DNA from: Ottelia alismoides
Taxonomy: Eukaryota > Streptophyta > Magnoliopsida > Alismatales > Hydrocharitaceae
DNA length: 64,000 bases
Reading direction: 5' to 3'
NCBI GenBank assembly: GCA_037367405.1
Contig: JAZKJV010005752.1
Span: forward strand, 1-64,000
Position 1 is the stretch's first letter. The number at the start of each line of letters is the position of its first letter. Both the position numbers and the translations under genes were made by a program. Shown one piece after another: positions 1-11,158 of the stretch. The notes beneath the pieces are model-generated. The model searched no databases and was not told the origin of the DNA. It worked only from the letters and a program-made list of their open reading frames with translations.

Positions 1-636
1 TGTCGAATTTTGATGTTCTCTATATTATTTTAACCTTGATTTATTCTCTATCATCTAGAATACTCAATTATTCATCTGGAGACATTATTTGCCATTACAT
101 GTTTGAGGAGTTTATTCAGATATATTGAGTACTTTTACTTGATGTGATTGGTTTTTACTGCTCACTTATTCTTGAAATTAGGGAACTTCATTAGGAATTA
201 ATTGCTACTTAATCTTCTGAACTTAGTTATTGGGGGAGGCTCATTGAATTAATTTAATTGCTAAGCTCAGTTGTTCCTGCTTGCTTGACTTACATTTATC
301 ATCTCTTGCATTCCATTTATTCATCATTTAAAAATCATATAAAAATTATATTTATTTATTTCTTGTATAGCATTATTATCTGTATTAAAACAATGGTTAA
401 GATTCACGCATCATGTTTCTTTATTGATTAATTACATTTTGCATATTAAAAATCAATAAAAATATGGAAAATAAAAAATCCTAAAAATACTCTTCTTTGA
501 AATCTAATTCTCTAGATCAGTTAATTATTAATTCAAATCCTCATACCCAAGTAAAATAAATAACTTGACCGCATTGAGACTTGATTCTTTATATCACTTC
601 GCGATGCGATCATTTTTGACGAATCTCGAATTGCCT
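1..636. other. AT-rich DNA without a recognisable gene
   Basis: No long open frame, RNA gene or transposon terminus is visible. The sequence is AT-rich with many short A and T runs. It may be the edge of an older repeat that starts outside the window. Confidence 0.6.
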
Positions 637-923
637 CGCTACAAAAAATAAAAATGATAGATTAATTAAGACGATTCCATATGCTCGTCAGCCTCCCACT
701 GTACATGGCCACACTTAACCTAGTGTGGAAGGACACATATGTGTGAATGAGATTTTTTACGACTTCATGCAATATCCTAAAATGCAATTTACATGTTGGT
801 CCTATCTAGCAATCACATAGTATACAATTAATTAAAAATTAAAATAATGATTACCTAACAAATGGAATTATATTATGTATTAACATCAAGCACATGAATA
901 TTCAAAATATATATGACCCTAAT

Positions 924-954
<31 letters not shown>

Positions 955-1667
955 TCAACGCACACGCACATACAAATTGCATTTATAACTCACATATGAC
1001 AACAAAATCACATATTACAGAAAATAACACATTATAATTCTATTTAGTACTTCATCCGATGAAACAATATCTCTTATGCATTTCAACAAACACTTGCAGT
1101 GCATTTCAAATGAACATACATACTCATTATAAATCAAAATAAAAACTAAACTATTACATAAAAAAATTAAAGGTCATAAGATATACCTAAGTAACATGAG
1201 GATGAGACGGGGGAGATGCTCGTTGGTGGCTAGAGATGGAGGTAGAGCTTCTCCATAAGGATCGAGTCTCCTCTTCTCCACAAGGGCGGAGGATGGAGCT
1301 ACAATAGAGGATGAGATGGAATAGAGAGGAGGAGAGGGAAGGTCAGGGATGGAGGGAGGAGAAGAGGCTAACAGAGAGGGACGAGGTCGGGCGGAGTGGG
1401 AGGGTGAGAGTTAGGGCAAGAAGAGTCGGGTGAAAATGAGAAAGAGAACTGGTTCTGTCTTTCTATTTAGCAGAACATGCGACTACAATATGAGATCGCA
1501 CTGCGGTCTCATATTGAGGTGCCAAGTCGCCTGCCTCAAACTTGTGGTCGCATATTTAGCTATGCCACCACTAGTTGTAGTAAAATGCTCGCATTAGCTA
1601 TTGCGATCACATTACGCTACTATTGGTTGTAAGGTGGTGACAGTAAATCAACAAATTTCTTGTAGTG
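637..1667. mobile_element. CACTA-like (En/Spm) non-autonomous fragment, left edge uncertain
   Basis: The right edge ends in TTTCTTGTAGTG (1656-1667), the reverse complement of the canonical CACTA terminus CACTACAAGAAA. The preceding ~220 bases hold repeated GCGAYCACA-like words in both orientations (for example near 1481, 1500, 1543 and 1605), like the subterminal repeats of CACTA elements. A degenerate CGCTACAAAAAA at 637-648 is the best left-terminus candidate, but the 3-bp flanks do not match, so this edge is a guess. The interior has no transposase; it holds a (CA)n tract and a purine-rich block at 1200-1430. Confidence 0.4.
924..951. repeat. (CA)n microsatellite
   Basis: Fourteen uninterrupted AC dinucleotides inside the CACTA-like fragment. 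Likely length-polymorphic. Confidence 0.95.
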
Positions 1668-1705
1668 TAGCATGTCTTTCAAACATGATGTATTATTAAT
1701 TTGTT

Positions 1706-2060
1706 TTGACAGATGATCTTTGGAGACCTGGCATAGCCCCCTGTCGCCACCACCCTCATTTTCCATCATCACAACATGCGATTTACCACCACCTTCTCCG
1801 TCCTCATCACGCGTCACTACCACCTTCCGATTCCTCATCACTAGCCATCGTTGCACCACCACAACCACCGGCACCACTGTGCCACTGCCATCGCTGCTAC
1901 CATGCTGCCACCATTTACACTGTTGTCGATGATGCACGCACTGCCACCACCATTGCCACCGCCACCATGCCACCATCGAGCACTACCGCATCGTGTGCAC
2001 TGCCTGTGTTGCTGTCAGTCACACATGCGCATTGTCATCACGACACTGTTATTTGCACTT
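1706..2060. repeat. CCA/CCACCG-rich low-complexity tract
   Basis: Irregular CCACCA, CACCGC and CATCAC triplets keep several frames open on both strands and give His/Pro/Ser-rich or Trp/Val/Gly-rich translations. Open frames overlapping in several phases point to composition, not to a gene. Confidence 0.7.
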
Positions 2061-2868
2061 GCAAGGTTGTCCTCTACTATCTATCTATCTTACTATATAT
2101 TAAAAAACCCGTGGTGCTGTAACTGTAGCAGTTGTTGTAGCAAGAATGGTGTTGCAGCTCTATGTAACATAGCCTGTGAAGAATTGCCGCATTGTAGAAT
2201 TGATTTGTTTAGTAATTATTAACTGCAGTACACCGTCGATTTGTTTCTTGATGTTCTCATTGGACGTGTGTCACACTGCCATAGAATGGGCATGGATGGG
2301 ATGATGACTTCTGCGAGTTTAAGTTCAAATATGTTATCTCCCAATTTTATATTACTATATTTAAAATCCAACTATATATTAGTACATCAGCTGGTGTATC
2401 CACTGCATCAACTAAAATAGGGTCATCACGTCTTCCTCTTACTCTATCTATTCTTACAACTCCCATTATCTTGACTACGCCGGCCTCAGCTTGGCCTTTG
2501 TTGAGGTCGATAGTGATGACGACGAAGACCAACCATGAAGACGCTCACAGAGTTGTGAACATTGTTGTTGTCGACGAGATGGTGTTCGTGGAGGTATGAA
2601 CTTCGTATCATCGCTCAAGAGAACGACCACGTGCATAATCCCACAGCTCACCCTTATGAAATGATTTAATTTTATTTTGCAGTGGACGTACGTCTTTGGG
2701 TCCTGCTGCCGAGGCCGACGTCATTGACATGGATGTCAAGGGCTACCTTCATCATCACCTGCACGTTTGAGGTTCTCCAACTGCATGGGCATCGGTTTTA
2801 TTGTCAAGACTTTAGAGAAGCTCCCTTTTAGTCTTGTTATGCTTCTTCTTCAAATGGCTGGTTGCTTC
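2061..2868. other. Unassigned DNA left of the copia element
   Basis: A short CTAT repeat near 2081-2096 is followed by about 770 bases without a recognisable gene. A stretch near 2690 (pyrimidine run ending TTTTGCAG) looks like a plant splice acceptor, so a gene fragment is possible, but no domain can be read. The copia insertion at 2869 cuts this sequence, and its other half resumes at 7537. Confidence 0.4.
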
Positions 2869-3219
2869 TGTTGGAAATGTGGAGCCTGATCCGGTTTAGG
2901 ATGTAACGGGCTTGGAGGAAAAGTTAACTTGGAGAACAAGTTAACTTGGAGGACAAGTTACTTGGGGCACAAGTTACTTGGGGCACAAGTTACTTGGGGC
3001 ACAAGTTAGCTTGGGGAACAAGTTATTCCTTTTGTATCTTCCTCTCAACCCAGCTCTAAATCTATATAAGGGCGGCACTTGTAACCTAAACGATATAGAA
3101 ATAAAATTATCTCTCTGTGGCGGCCGTCGACGTAGGCATCTTGCCGAACCACGTAAATCTCCTGTGTCTCGTGTGTGTTTGATCTTACCTATTCTTCCAC
3201 CTCCTTCCCACCCCCGACA
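2869..3219 (+). repeat. 5' LTR of the copia element (351 bp)
   Basis: Runs from TGTTGG to CCGACA. It contains seven tandem ~16-bp units (2911-3024), a TATA-like CTATATAAG near 3061 and an AATAAA-type signal near 3101. It ends two bases before the primer binding site. The 3' copy is exactly 32 bp shorter, which equals two units of the array. Confidence 0.95.
2911..3024 (+). repeat. 16-bp tandem repeat array in the copia U3 (7 units)
   Basis: Units follow ACTTGGGGCACAAGTT with small variations. ACTTG and CAAGT inside each unit are reverse complements around a 5-base centre, so every unit is also a small hairpin. The 3' LTR has only five units (7255-7336). The array lies upstream of the TATA-like motif, where enhancer repeats are often found in plant LTRs. 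Confidence 0.9.
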
Positions 3220-3221
3220 TC

Positions 3222-3233
3222 TGGTATCATAGC
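3222..3233 (+). promoter_or_regulatory. Primer binding site, initiator Met-tRNA type
   Basis: TGGTATCATAGC differs by one base from TGGTATCAGAGC, the usual initiator-tRNA-Met complement in plant copia elements. It primes minus-strand DNA synthesis. Two bases separate it from the LTR. Confidence 0.9.
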
Positions 3234-3259
3234 TCGGTTCGAGTGAAGTAGTGGGAGCG

Positions 3260-3856
3260 ATGGCTTCAGAAGATGGAAAGGTGAAGATCGACCGGTTCGA
3301 CGGAACAGATTTTGGCTTCTGGAAGATGCAGATTGAAGACTATCTGTATCAGAAAAAGTTGCACGAGCCCTTATCGGGTCAGAAGCCAGAAGCGATGAAG
3401 AAGGAAGATTGGGAGCTGCTAGATCGGCAAGCTCTAGGCGTGATTCGCCTGACGTTGGCAAGGAATGTGGCCTTCAAAATCGTGAAGGAGAAAACCACAT
3501 CATATTTGATGAACGCATTGTCCAATATGTATGAGAAGCCGTCCGCTTCTAACAAGGTACACTTGATGCGTCGTCTGTTTAACCTTAAAATGGTTGAAGG
3601 TGCCTCTGTTACAAATCATATAAATGAGTTTAATGTTATTACAACTCAGTTAAGTTCTGTTGATATTGATTTTGATGATGAGGTTAAAGCCTTGATTCTA
3701 CTGTCTTCTTTGCTTGAGAGTTGGGTTGCGACGGTGACTGCAGTGAGTAGTTCGTCAGGTAAGGAAAAATTAAAGTTGAATGATGTTTGAGATTTAATCC
3801 TCAGTGAAGATATTCACAGAAGAGAATTAGGGGAATGCTCGGGTTTAGCTTTAATA
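3260..3856 (+). pseudogene. copia gag remnant (UBN2/Gag-polypeptide type)
   Basis: The first ATG after the PBS is at 3260 and opens a protein beginning MASEDGKVKIDRFDG, with a WKMQIEDYL motif typical of plant copia Gag (DUF4219/UBN2 families). Gag forms the virus-like particle in the cytoplasm and packages element RNA. The frame is cut by a TGA at 3788-3790. A one-base loss near 3855 then moves the frame, and the C-terminal basic region and zinc knuckle continue in the next frame. Sequence similarity continues past both lesions, so this is one broken gene. Confidence 0.85.
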
Positions 3857-6800
3857 CAGAAGGCAGAGGTAGAAGCAACAACAGAGGTCAAAATCAGAAT
3901 AGAGGCAAATCGAGGGGTCGGAGCAACTCCAAACCAAGAATAGATCTCGCTTGCTGGAACTGCAGGAAGAAGGGTCATCTAAAGAAAGATTGTAGATTGC
4001 CCCCGAAGAAAAAGAACTCGCGGCAAGGTGAGGACTCCGCAAATGCAACAACAGAAGACATCCATGATGCACTTATCCTAAGTGTTGATAGTCCGATCGA
4101 GTCTTGGATTTTGGACTCGGGAGCATCATTCCATTCTACCCCGTGCAAGGAGCTTATGCAGAACTACTCAGCTGGAAAGTTCGGTAAGGTTTATCTTGTT
4201 GATGATGAACCTTTGAATATTGTGGGTAAAGGTGATGTTCATATTAGGACTGCTAATGGTACTTTGTGGAAGCTGCAGGATGTTAGACATATTCCTGGTC
4301 TGAAAAGAAATTTGATTTCTATTGGTCAGTTGGATAGTGCAGGGCACACAACGCTATTTGGTGGTGGAGGCTGGAAAATCACCAGTGGTGCCATGGTGAT
4401 AGCGAAAGGTACGAAGATGGGAACCCTCTACATGACATCTAATCAAAAGGATGTGGTGGCAGTGACAAGCTGTAGCGAAGACTCCGTCTTATGGCACAAC
4501 AGGCTCGGACATATCAGTGAGAAAGGAATGAAGGTGCTTGCAAAGCAAGGTAGGTTCCCTAATCTGAGATCAGTGGATATTGGTCTTTGTGAAGATTGTG
4601 TTCTTGGTAAGCAGAAATGGGTCAGTTTCTCAAAGACTGGAAGAGCACCGAAGGCTGAGAAATTAGAGTTGATTCATACTGATGTATGGGGTCCAGCTCT
4701 TGTCCCATCTCTTGGGGGATCTCAGTATTACGTCACTTTCATTGATGATTCTTCACGGAAGGTATGGGTTTACTTCATTAAACAAAAGTCTGATGTGTTT
4801 TCATATTTTAAAAGATGGAAAGCAGAAGTAGAAAACCAAACTGGCTTAAAGATCAAGACATTGCAGTCTGACAATGGCGGTGAATATGACTCAAAGGCGT
4901 TCAAAGACTTCTGTGCAGAGAATGGGATCAAGATGATCAGAACCATTCCAGGGACACCACAACAAAATGGTATTGCTGAAAGGATGAACAAAATATTGAA
5001 TGATCGCGCAAGGAGCATGAGGTTGCACGCTGGCCTACCTAAGGCATTATGGGCTGATGCAGTCAACACAGCAGCATACCTGATCAACAGAGGTCCATCA
5101 GCACCATTGGATCTGAAGATACCTGAAGAGGTATGGTCCGGAAAGGATGTAAGTTTTGCACATTTAAGAACATTTGGTTGTCTTGCTTATGTGCATGTTG
5201 ATTCTGATGCTAGAGATAAACTTGATGCCAAGGGCAAAAAGTGTTTTTTCATTGGATATGGCTCTGATTATTTTGATTACCGTTTCTGGGATGATCAAGA
5301 TAGGAAAATTATTAGAGCAAGGAATGTTATTTTCAATGAAAAAATAATGTTCAAGGACATGTTTGGAGCAGAACCTGATGATGCAGAATTGCAGACCAAC
5401 ACCGGCAATCAAGTTGAGTTGGAAGGAATAACTGAAGATGATCTAGCACGCAGAACAGAACAAGGCCAAGCTGTAGATGAAACAGTGTTGAGGAGGTCCA
5501 ATAGAACACCAAAACCCAATCGCCGGTACTCTCCTTCTTTATATTACTTGCTGCTGACCGATGCAGGTGAACCTGAGGATTTCCATGAAGCAATGACTAT
5601 GGAAGATTCGGTCAAGTGGGAGCTAGCAATGGAAGATGAGATGGACTCATTACAGAAAAATGAGACATGGGAGCTAACTCATCTGTCAGAAGGAAAAAGG
5701 GTGCTTCAAAACAAATGGGTGTATCGAGTCAAGGAAGAACTCGATGGAGGCAAAAGATATAAAGCCAGATTAGTGGTGAAAGGATTCCAACAGAAGGAAG
5801 GTATTGATTTTACTGAAATTTTCTCTCCTGTTGTTAAGTTAACCACAATCAGATTGGTGTTAAGCATAGTTGCAGCCGAGGACCTACATCTAGAGCAGTT
5901 TGATGTGAAAACAACTTTCCTCCATGGTGATTTGGAGGAGGATATCTACATGCTCCAACCAGAAGGGTTCAAATTTCATGGAAAAGAGAACCTAGTATGC
6001 AAGCTGAAGAAAAGCTTGTATGGCTTGAAGCAGGCTCCGAGGCAATAGTATAAAAAAGTTTGATGGTTTCATGTGCAGAAATGGTTTCACTAGATGTTAA
6101 ATGGACCACTGTTGTTACTTCAAGAGGTTTGATGACTGCTATATCATTCTACTGTTGTATGTAGATGATATGCTTGTTGCAGGATCTAATATGCAGGAGA
6201 TAAACAAACTAAAACAACAATTGGCTAGGGAATTCTCGATGAAGGATTTGGGTGCTGCAAAGCAAATCCTTGGAATGAGGATCACACGGGATAAAAGAGA
6301 AGTGACTCTCAAGTTATCCCAAGAGCAATACATCAAGAAAGTGCTGAGCATATTCAAGATGGGAGATGCAAAGCCTCAGAGCACTCCTATGGCTAGCCAC
6401 ATCAAGATCTCAAAGGAGCAGTCACCAACAACTGAAGAAGGAAAGCAGCACATGTCAAAGGTGCCATATGCCTCAGCCGTTGGGAGTCTAATGTACGCCA
6501 TGGTTTGTACAAGACCGGATATAGCTCATGAAGTGGGAGTCGTGAGCAGATATATGGCAAACCCAGGAAAGCAACATTGGGAAGCGGTTAAGTAGATCTT
6601 CAGATATCTAAGGGGTACTTCAGGTATGGCACTTTGCTTCAAGAAAAATGATATTGTTTTACAAGGGTTTACTGATGCAGATCTAGGCGGTGATGTTGAT
6701 GGCCGAAAAAGCACCACAGGATTTGTTTACACACTGGGTGGTATTGCTGTGAGCTGGATGTCCCGATTACAGAAAGTTGTTGCACTTTCAACCACAGAAG

Positions 6801-7119
6801 CTGAGTACATAGCTATCTTGAAGCAAACAAAGAGATGATATGGTTGAAGAATTTTCTGAAAGAACTGGGGCAGAAACAAGAAAGTAGTAAGCTGTTCAGC
6901 GAGAGTCAGAGTGCAATACACCTTGCGAAGAATCCAGTATTTCATGCAAGAACGAAGCACATTCAACTTAAGAATCACTACATACGTGGGCTGATCGAGG
7001 ATGAGACTCTATGTCTAAAGAAGATTCTAGGATCCGAAAATCCAGCAGACATGTTCACGAAGGCTGTCACCGTTGAGAAATTGAGGCTATGTGTAGCCTC
7101 AATTGGCCTCCATGATTAG
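3857..7119 (+). pseudogene. copia pol remnant: zinc knuckle, protease, integrase, RT, RNase H
   Basis: Domains in order: a CX2CX4HX4C zinc knuckle from about 3952 (CWNCRKKGHLKKDC); aspartic protease DSGA at about 4114; an integrase zinc-binding lead-in near 4489 (LWHNRLGHIS); integrase D-D-E at 4681, 4870 and 4978 with 35 residues between the second D and E; RT with FLHGDL and, after the breaks, YVDD at 6158-6169; RNase H from about 6667 (DADLGGD) to ADMFTK near 7050; stop at 7117-7119. Lesions: TAG at 6046-6048, a one-base insertion near 6057, TAA at 6098-6100, TAG at 6593-6595 and a one-base loss near 6815. One conserved RT position reads VKTTF where VKTAF is usual. All catalytic residues named are still encoded, but in separate frames. 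Confidence 0.93.
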
Positions 7120-7201
7120 AGATGAGGAGGCGTCGCCACAGAGATTCATCATGATGATGCAAAAGAAGGTTACATGAAGATGTTGATGAAGATCAGTCTC
7201 C

Positions 7202-7212
7202 AAGTGGGAGAT
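7202..7212 (+). promoter_or_regulatory. Polypurine tract of the copia element
   Basis: AAGTGGGAGAT lies directly before the 3' LTR. It is the usual plus-strand primer of plant copia elements. Confidence 0.85.
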
Positions 7213-7531
7213 TGTTGGAAATGTGGAGCCTGATCCGATTTAGGATGTAACAGGCTTGGAGGACAAGTTAACTTGGAGGACAAGTTATTTGGGGCACAAG
7301 TTAGCTTGGGGCACAAGTTAGTTAGGGGAACAAGTTATTCCTTTTGTATCTTCCTCTCAACCCAGCCCTAAATCTATATAAGGGTGACACTTGTAACCTA
7401 AACGATATATAAATAAAACTATCTCTCTGTGGCGGCCGTGGACGTAGGAATCTTGTCGAACCACGTAAATCTCCCGTGTTTCGTGTGTGTTTGATTTTAC
7501 CTATTCTTCCACCTCCTTCCCACCCCCAACA
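7213..7531 (+). repeat. 3' LTR of the copia element (319 bp)
   Basis: TGTTGG to CCAACA, with complete terminal inverted sequence. Five tandem units (7255-7336) against seven in the 5' LTR; the 32-bp shortfall accounts for the whole length difference. Followed by the target duplication GCTTC at 7532-7536. Confidence 0.95.
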
Positions 7532-7536
7532 GCTTC

Positions 7537-8225
7537 TCAGATGATGTACTCCTCAGTGGTAGCTGAAATATTATCGTACATGATTTGATTCTGTATTGTT
7601 TTAAACTGTTGCAATCTGTTTAGGAGGAGAATTCAGAAAATCAAATTATTTTATATTTAATCAAACATGACATTGGTATTATGACTCTTATCACTTACGG
7701 AAATGAAAAGGTTCTTGATGTTGGTAGCTATGGAAGAATGTATAACTTGTTTATTGAGGTATTCAAGAGGCTGCATCTGCTTTTCCAAACTACCAAGATT
7801 TCCTGCTGGCCATGTCACAAATAAATATATTTTCTATTCTACTGTCTCCATAACACAATGTTGTAAAATTATGTTGGCAAAGGTGTTCAACTATCCTATC
7901 CCGATGGGCTTATTTCAGAGAAAGCACTCCAATAGAAAGGGATGCTTCAACCCACTTACATCCGATAAAACTCTCAATTCACTCGTGTATTTACTTGACT
8001 TTCTATTAACAATTTTATTACATCTTCCATCTTATAATTCCAAATTTTATATATTAAAATCTAATATTTCTGGATAGACCATTGGAATAGATATGATCCT
8101 TCTTTATTTTCAGTATTGGGCATTTAGCATTGTTCAACCTTGACTTCTGGTATAATATATATATATATCATGTGGTGTTCCGTTGATTTTATCCATATAT
8201 GTGTTATAATATATTTAAACTCTCA
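7537..8225. other. No supported gene; AT-rich flank
   Basis: Continuation of the sequence split by the copia insertion. A 124-codon plus-strand frame at 7703-8077 has no recognisable domain and no codon pattern that supports it. A short (TA)n tract lies near 8155-8169. Confidence 0.5.
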
Positions 8226-8234
8226 ATCTTTTTT

Positions 8235-9508
8235 TGGATATTTACACCCATAATCCTAAGTAATTTGGTAATTACTTCAGGAACCCTCCATAATCACGAA
8301 TTACAAGAGAAACTCTGAATAATGCTTAACTCTTACATTACATAACCCTGTGTTATGTTCCGTTTAGGATGCCCGTAATAGTTGACGTTTCCGTTTAAAA
8401 AAGTAGAAATAGCCCATGATGCTCAACCTTATTTACAAATCATTGCCTCTCGTTCTCTTACTTGATGTGCCCATGCCCCTCCCATCTCCTCACTCCATCC
8501 GCGCCTCGCTCAACCTCAGCTCCCATCTCTACCTCCGTGTGACATGTAGCTTCCTCCATCACCTCACCCATCGATGCCCAGGGAGAGGTGCTGCAGAGGT
8601 AGGTGTGGAATGCACGAGTAGATGAGGGAAGCTGGAGGAGGATCTTGAGGAGGGGGCAGCGGAGCCCGACAGGGGAGCTGGAGGGGGCTAGAGGAGGGGG
8701 TCCCGGAGGTGACGACAGAGCTGGAGAAGGGCCGGTCTAGATGAGGATCCCCGCAGGAGGCTGATGCTGGAGAAGGCGACGTCAGAGGACGTCGAGGCTG
8801 GAGAAGCGAGGGCGGAGGAAGGGGGAGGGGTTGCACAAGCCCGAGGGAGGAGGGGGTGGGGGGGGGGGGGTTGGCCTAGAGTGGGGAGGGGTGGGAGGAG
8901 GAAGGGGCATTGGGTGGGTGGTGACTAGCCTGGCCCGGAAATGGGTGGAAGGGGGGAGGGGCGGCGCCTGGAGGTGGGGTGCGGCGGCTAGCCTTGAGGA
9001 TGAGGGAAGTGGACGAGGGGGAGGGGGCAACGAGGCCTGTAGGAGGTAGGAGGGAGCAGGGGGAGTGGGTAGAGTGAGGCGGCTGGCCTGGAGGAGGGGG
9101 TGGCGACGGCTAGCCTGGAGGATGAGGGAGGTGGAGACGAGGGGCTGGCGACGGCTGGCCTGGAGGAGGTGGGAGGTGGAGCGGGTAGGGCGCGACGGCT
9201 GGCCTAGAGAAGGAGGTGGGTTGGCGGCAGTGGCTGGCCTGGAGGAAGGGGGAGGGTGGGAGGAGGAAGGGGTGTTTTTTTTTCCTTTTCCTTTTTTCCC
9301 TTTTTTTTGCTTTTGGTTTAATTTTAATATTTAGATCTAGGATGGGTTAAATTAACTCAAAGGCTTGATTAAGTTAATTGATTAAAATATCGGAGGGTTA
9401 TAGGTGTAGGATGACCTACTTGTTCAGGGTTTCTCATGTACTTCGCGATTATGGAGGGTTCTTAGTGTAATTACTAAACTACTCAAAGCTATAGATGTAG
9501 ATATCCCA
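8235..9508. mobile_element. Non-autonomous Mutator-like element (possible Pack-MULE)
   Basis: The two ends are long imperfect inverted repeats of about 115 bp (8235-8350 and 9393-9508). Both hold the words GGATAT, TAATTAC and AACCCTCCATAATC in the same order when read inward. The flanks 8226-8234 and 9509-9517 match at eight of nine bases (ATCTTTTTT against ATCATTTTT), as expected of the 9-bp target duplication of MULEs. There is no transposase. The interior (about 8416-9290) is strikingly G-rich on the plus strand and unlike the AT-rich surroundings, which suggests captured GC-rich host sequence. The parent gene is not recognised. Confidence 0.75.
8600..9280 (+). repeat. G-rich purine tract with G13 run
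   Basis: About 680 bases dominated by GGAGG, GGTGG and GGCTGGCCTGGAGGA-type units repeated imperfectly. It includes thirteen consecutive G at 8858-8870 beside GGGGG and GGGAGG blocks. The plus strand could form G-quadruplexes. Open frames here (Gly/Arg-rich on plus, Pro-rich on minus) follow from composition. Confidence 0.75.
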
Positions 9509-9880
9509 ATCATTTTTATGGCATACGTGATTTATATATTATAATCTGGTTATTGTAATTTTTCGAAATCTATGTTGCATCGGACTGCATAGCCAGGATA
9601 TATTGAAAAGTTTAACAGTGCACCGGAGAGGATCAGTCTATAATCCAAAAGCGACTGTAATATTATTTCAAAGAGCACGGACCTATTCAAATACAGGATA
9701 ATGCAACGGTCATTATCCAACCATGTTCGCAGAAAATTCCAGGAATAGTAATTCTAACAGTCAACAACTCTATGACTCCGACTTAGAGATAGCATCAACT
9801 ATATAAGAAGGTTGCTGTCTGCCTCCTCGTTTCTCTTTAAAGATCTCTCTGCATCCTTCTCTCTTGCTCGAAGAGAAACA

Positions 9881-11035
9881 TTAATGGGTAGCTTGCAGGT
9901 AAGCTTTGGCTAAGATGGAACCGAGCCGGACTTGGCCGGCAGTGGAGAGATGAACATAATCCTGCGATACCTGGCATCCCTTGGCGTCCACCGTCACCAC
10001 GTTGTGCAGATCCACGGCCTTCTGTGCGGCTCTTATTGGTTCCACGTACGGCCCTTGCCCTGTAGCTATTGCAACCTGCAAGAACATCGCACCATAAAAC
10101 AGAGGTCCGTGAGCTCTTACTCATGATGACTCTTTGGTTGAAATGGTACATCGGATCATTTAAATAGACCAGTAGCTCCTATATATATATATCCAACCTC
10201 ATTTGGCACTATATAGTCATAAAATGATGCATGCTGGCTGTTGAAGGGGCATATTCTAGTTTCTGGTCAATTTCTAGTCCCATTCACATGTCACTATCGA
10301 TCACCACTAACCATGATTGACAGCTGCATTGTCCCTTTATTATTCTTCCCTTTGATCATAATGCAATTACCGTGTTTTGGGATTTCCTTTTCCGCAATAA
10401 AGCCTTAATCATTTGATCTATCATGAATGCAATCAATTCCTAACATTGACACCAAACTGCAGGGCCCATACCTGTATGAAGAGTAGATCAGGCTGGCCGA
10501 GATCCGTGCGCAGATCCGTGATCATCTTCTCCACCTTCGTCGTGTACGTCTGCGCATCTTCCGCCTTCAAGGTGTTGCTCTCCCCCTGATACCACAGCAC
10601 GGCCGAGATCTCCCCTCTCGACGTCGCCGCCTTTGCCCTCCCGATCATTGCGTTGTACAAGCTCGTCCCTTTGGCCCATTGGTCGATCGTGGTGGCGCCC
10701 ACGGCGCACGGGACGAGACCAAGCTGCGTGCCGGGGCGCTCGTGGAGGACACCATTGGCAAAGGGCATCCCCGGGCCGACGCCACAGATGGCGTACGTGT
10801 CGATGTCCTGGTGCAGTGGTTCTTGGGCCTGCTCCCACTGGAGTTTGGTGGAGAGGCGGAGGATGGAAGGGGAAGGGCTGCACTCCGGTGGGACGACATG
10901 GTTCCACACGGTGGTGTTGGCGCCGCCACGTCCAGACATGTTGCTCTGCCCGGCGAGGATGACGATGGAGAGTGAGGAGGAGGAGGAGGAGGGGAAGGAG
11001 GAGAGGAGGAGGATGGAGAGAGTGAGAGGAACCAT
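9881..11035 (-). CDS. Secreted carbohydrate esterase, SGNH/SASA (sialate O-acetylesterase-like) family, two exons
   Basis: The spliced product is 252 residues: exon 1 is 11035-10472 (188 codons) and exon 2 is 10075-9881 (64 codons plus TAA). The intron (10471-10076) starts GTATGG and ends TTGCAG in phase 0. ATG at 11035 is chosen because it directly precedes a hydrophobic Leu/Ser-rich signal-peptide-like segment (about residues 1-25). After it comes GQSNMSGRGG, the nucleophile-serine block of the SASA (PF03629) family, then LWYQGESN and, in exon 2, DYVHLSTAG with the Asp-x-x-His pair. So all parts of a Ser-Asp-His hydrolase are present. The nearest family name is probable carbohydrate esterase At4g34215-like; the natural substrate, likely an acetyl ester of a cell-wall glycan, is an inference. 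Length fits the family and no stop or frameshift is seen. Exon 1 is very GC-rich, as in many monocot genes. Confidence 0.9.
10076..10471 (-). other. Intron of the esterase gene (396 bp)
   Basis: On the minus strand the donor is CAG|GTATGG and the acceptor is CTTGCAG|GTTG. It is much more AT-rich than the exons. The protein motifs continue without gap or frame change across it. Confidence 0.88.
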
Positions 11036-11158
11036 TGTGGGCACTGGAGTTGGATAGGGGTGGCTTTTCTTTTATAGCTATGTGAGTAATAATTTGGCGG
11101 GAAAAATGGAATGTAGTTTGAGTATTGGGAAGGCAACAACTGTTGGTTTTCAGTCAAA

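Larger units (their letters stand above)
2869..7531 (+). mobile_element. Ty1/copia LTR retrotransposon (Tork/Tnt1-like), complete but inactive
   Basis: A full-length element with the order LTR, initiator-Met PBS, gag, zinc knuckle, protease, integrase, RT, RNase H, PPT, LTR. Integrase before RT defines Ty1/copia. The outer ends are TGTTGG and CCAACA. The five bases GCTTC are directly repeated on both sides (2864-2868 and 7532-7536), an intact target-site duplication. The coding region has at least four stop codons and three frameshifts, so no working polyprotein can be made from this copy. The LTRs resemble each other closely apart from a tandem-repeat length difference. The Tork/Tnt1 assignment rests on overall gag and pol resemblance and is less certain than the superfamily. 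Confidence 0.95.

Noticed and set aside
2081..2120. Possible Helitron 5' end (TATCTTACTATATATTAAAA)
   Set aside because: No matching CTRR end with a hairpin was found, and such AT words also occur inside the LTRs.
1620..2222. Several overlapping His/Pro/Ser-rich or Trp/Val-rich open frames
   Set aside because: They overlap on both strands in CCA-rich low-complexity DNA and show no domain, splice pattern or consistent start.
7703..8077. 124-codon plus-strand ORF
   Set aside because: No domain, no promoter or splice context, surrounded by AT-rich DNA and transposons.
8564..9334. Gly-rich and Pro-rich ORFs in the MULE
   Set aside because: They follow from G-rich composition and occur in several frames at once.
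10488..11057. Long ORFs on the plus strand and in other minus frames over the esterase exon
   Set aside because: Shadows of a GC-rich real exon; only the frame with GQSNMSGRGG and WYQGESN has family motifs.
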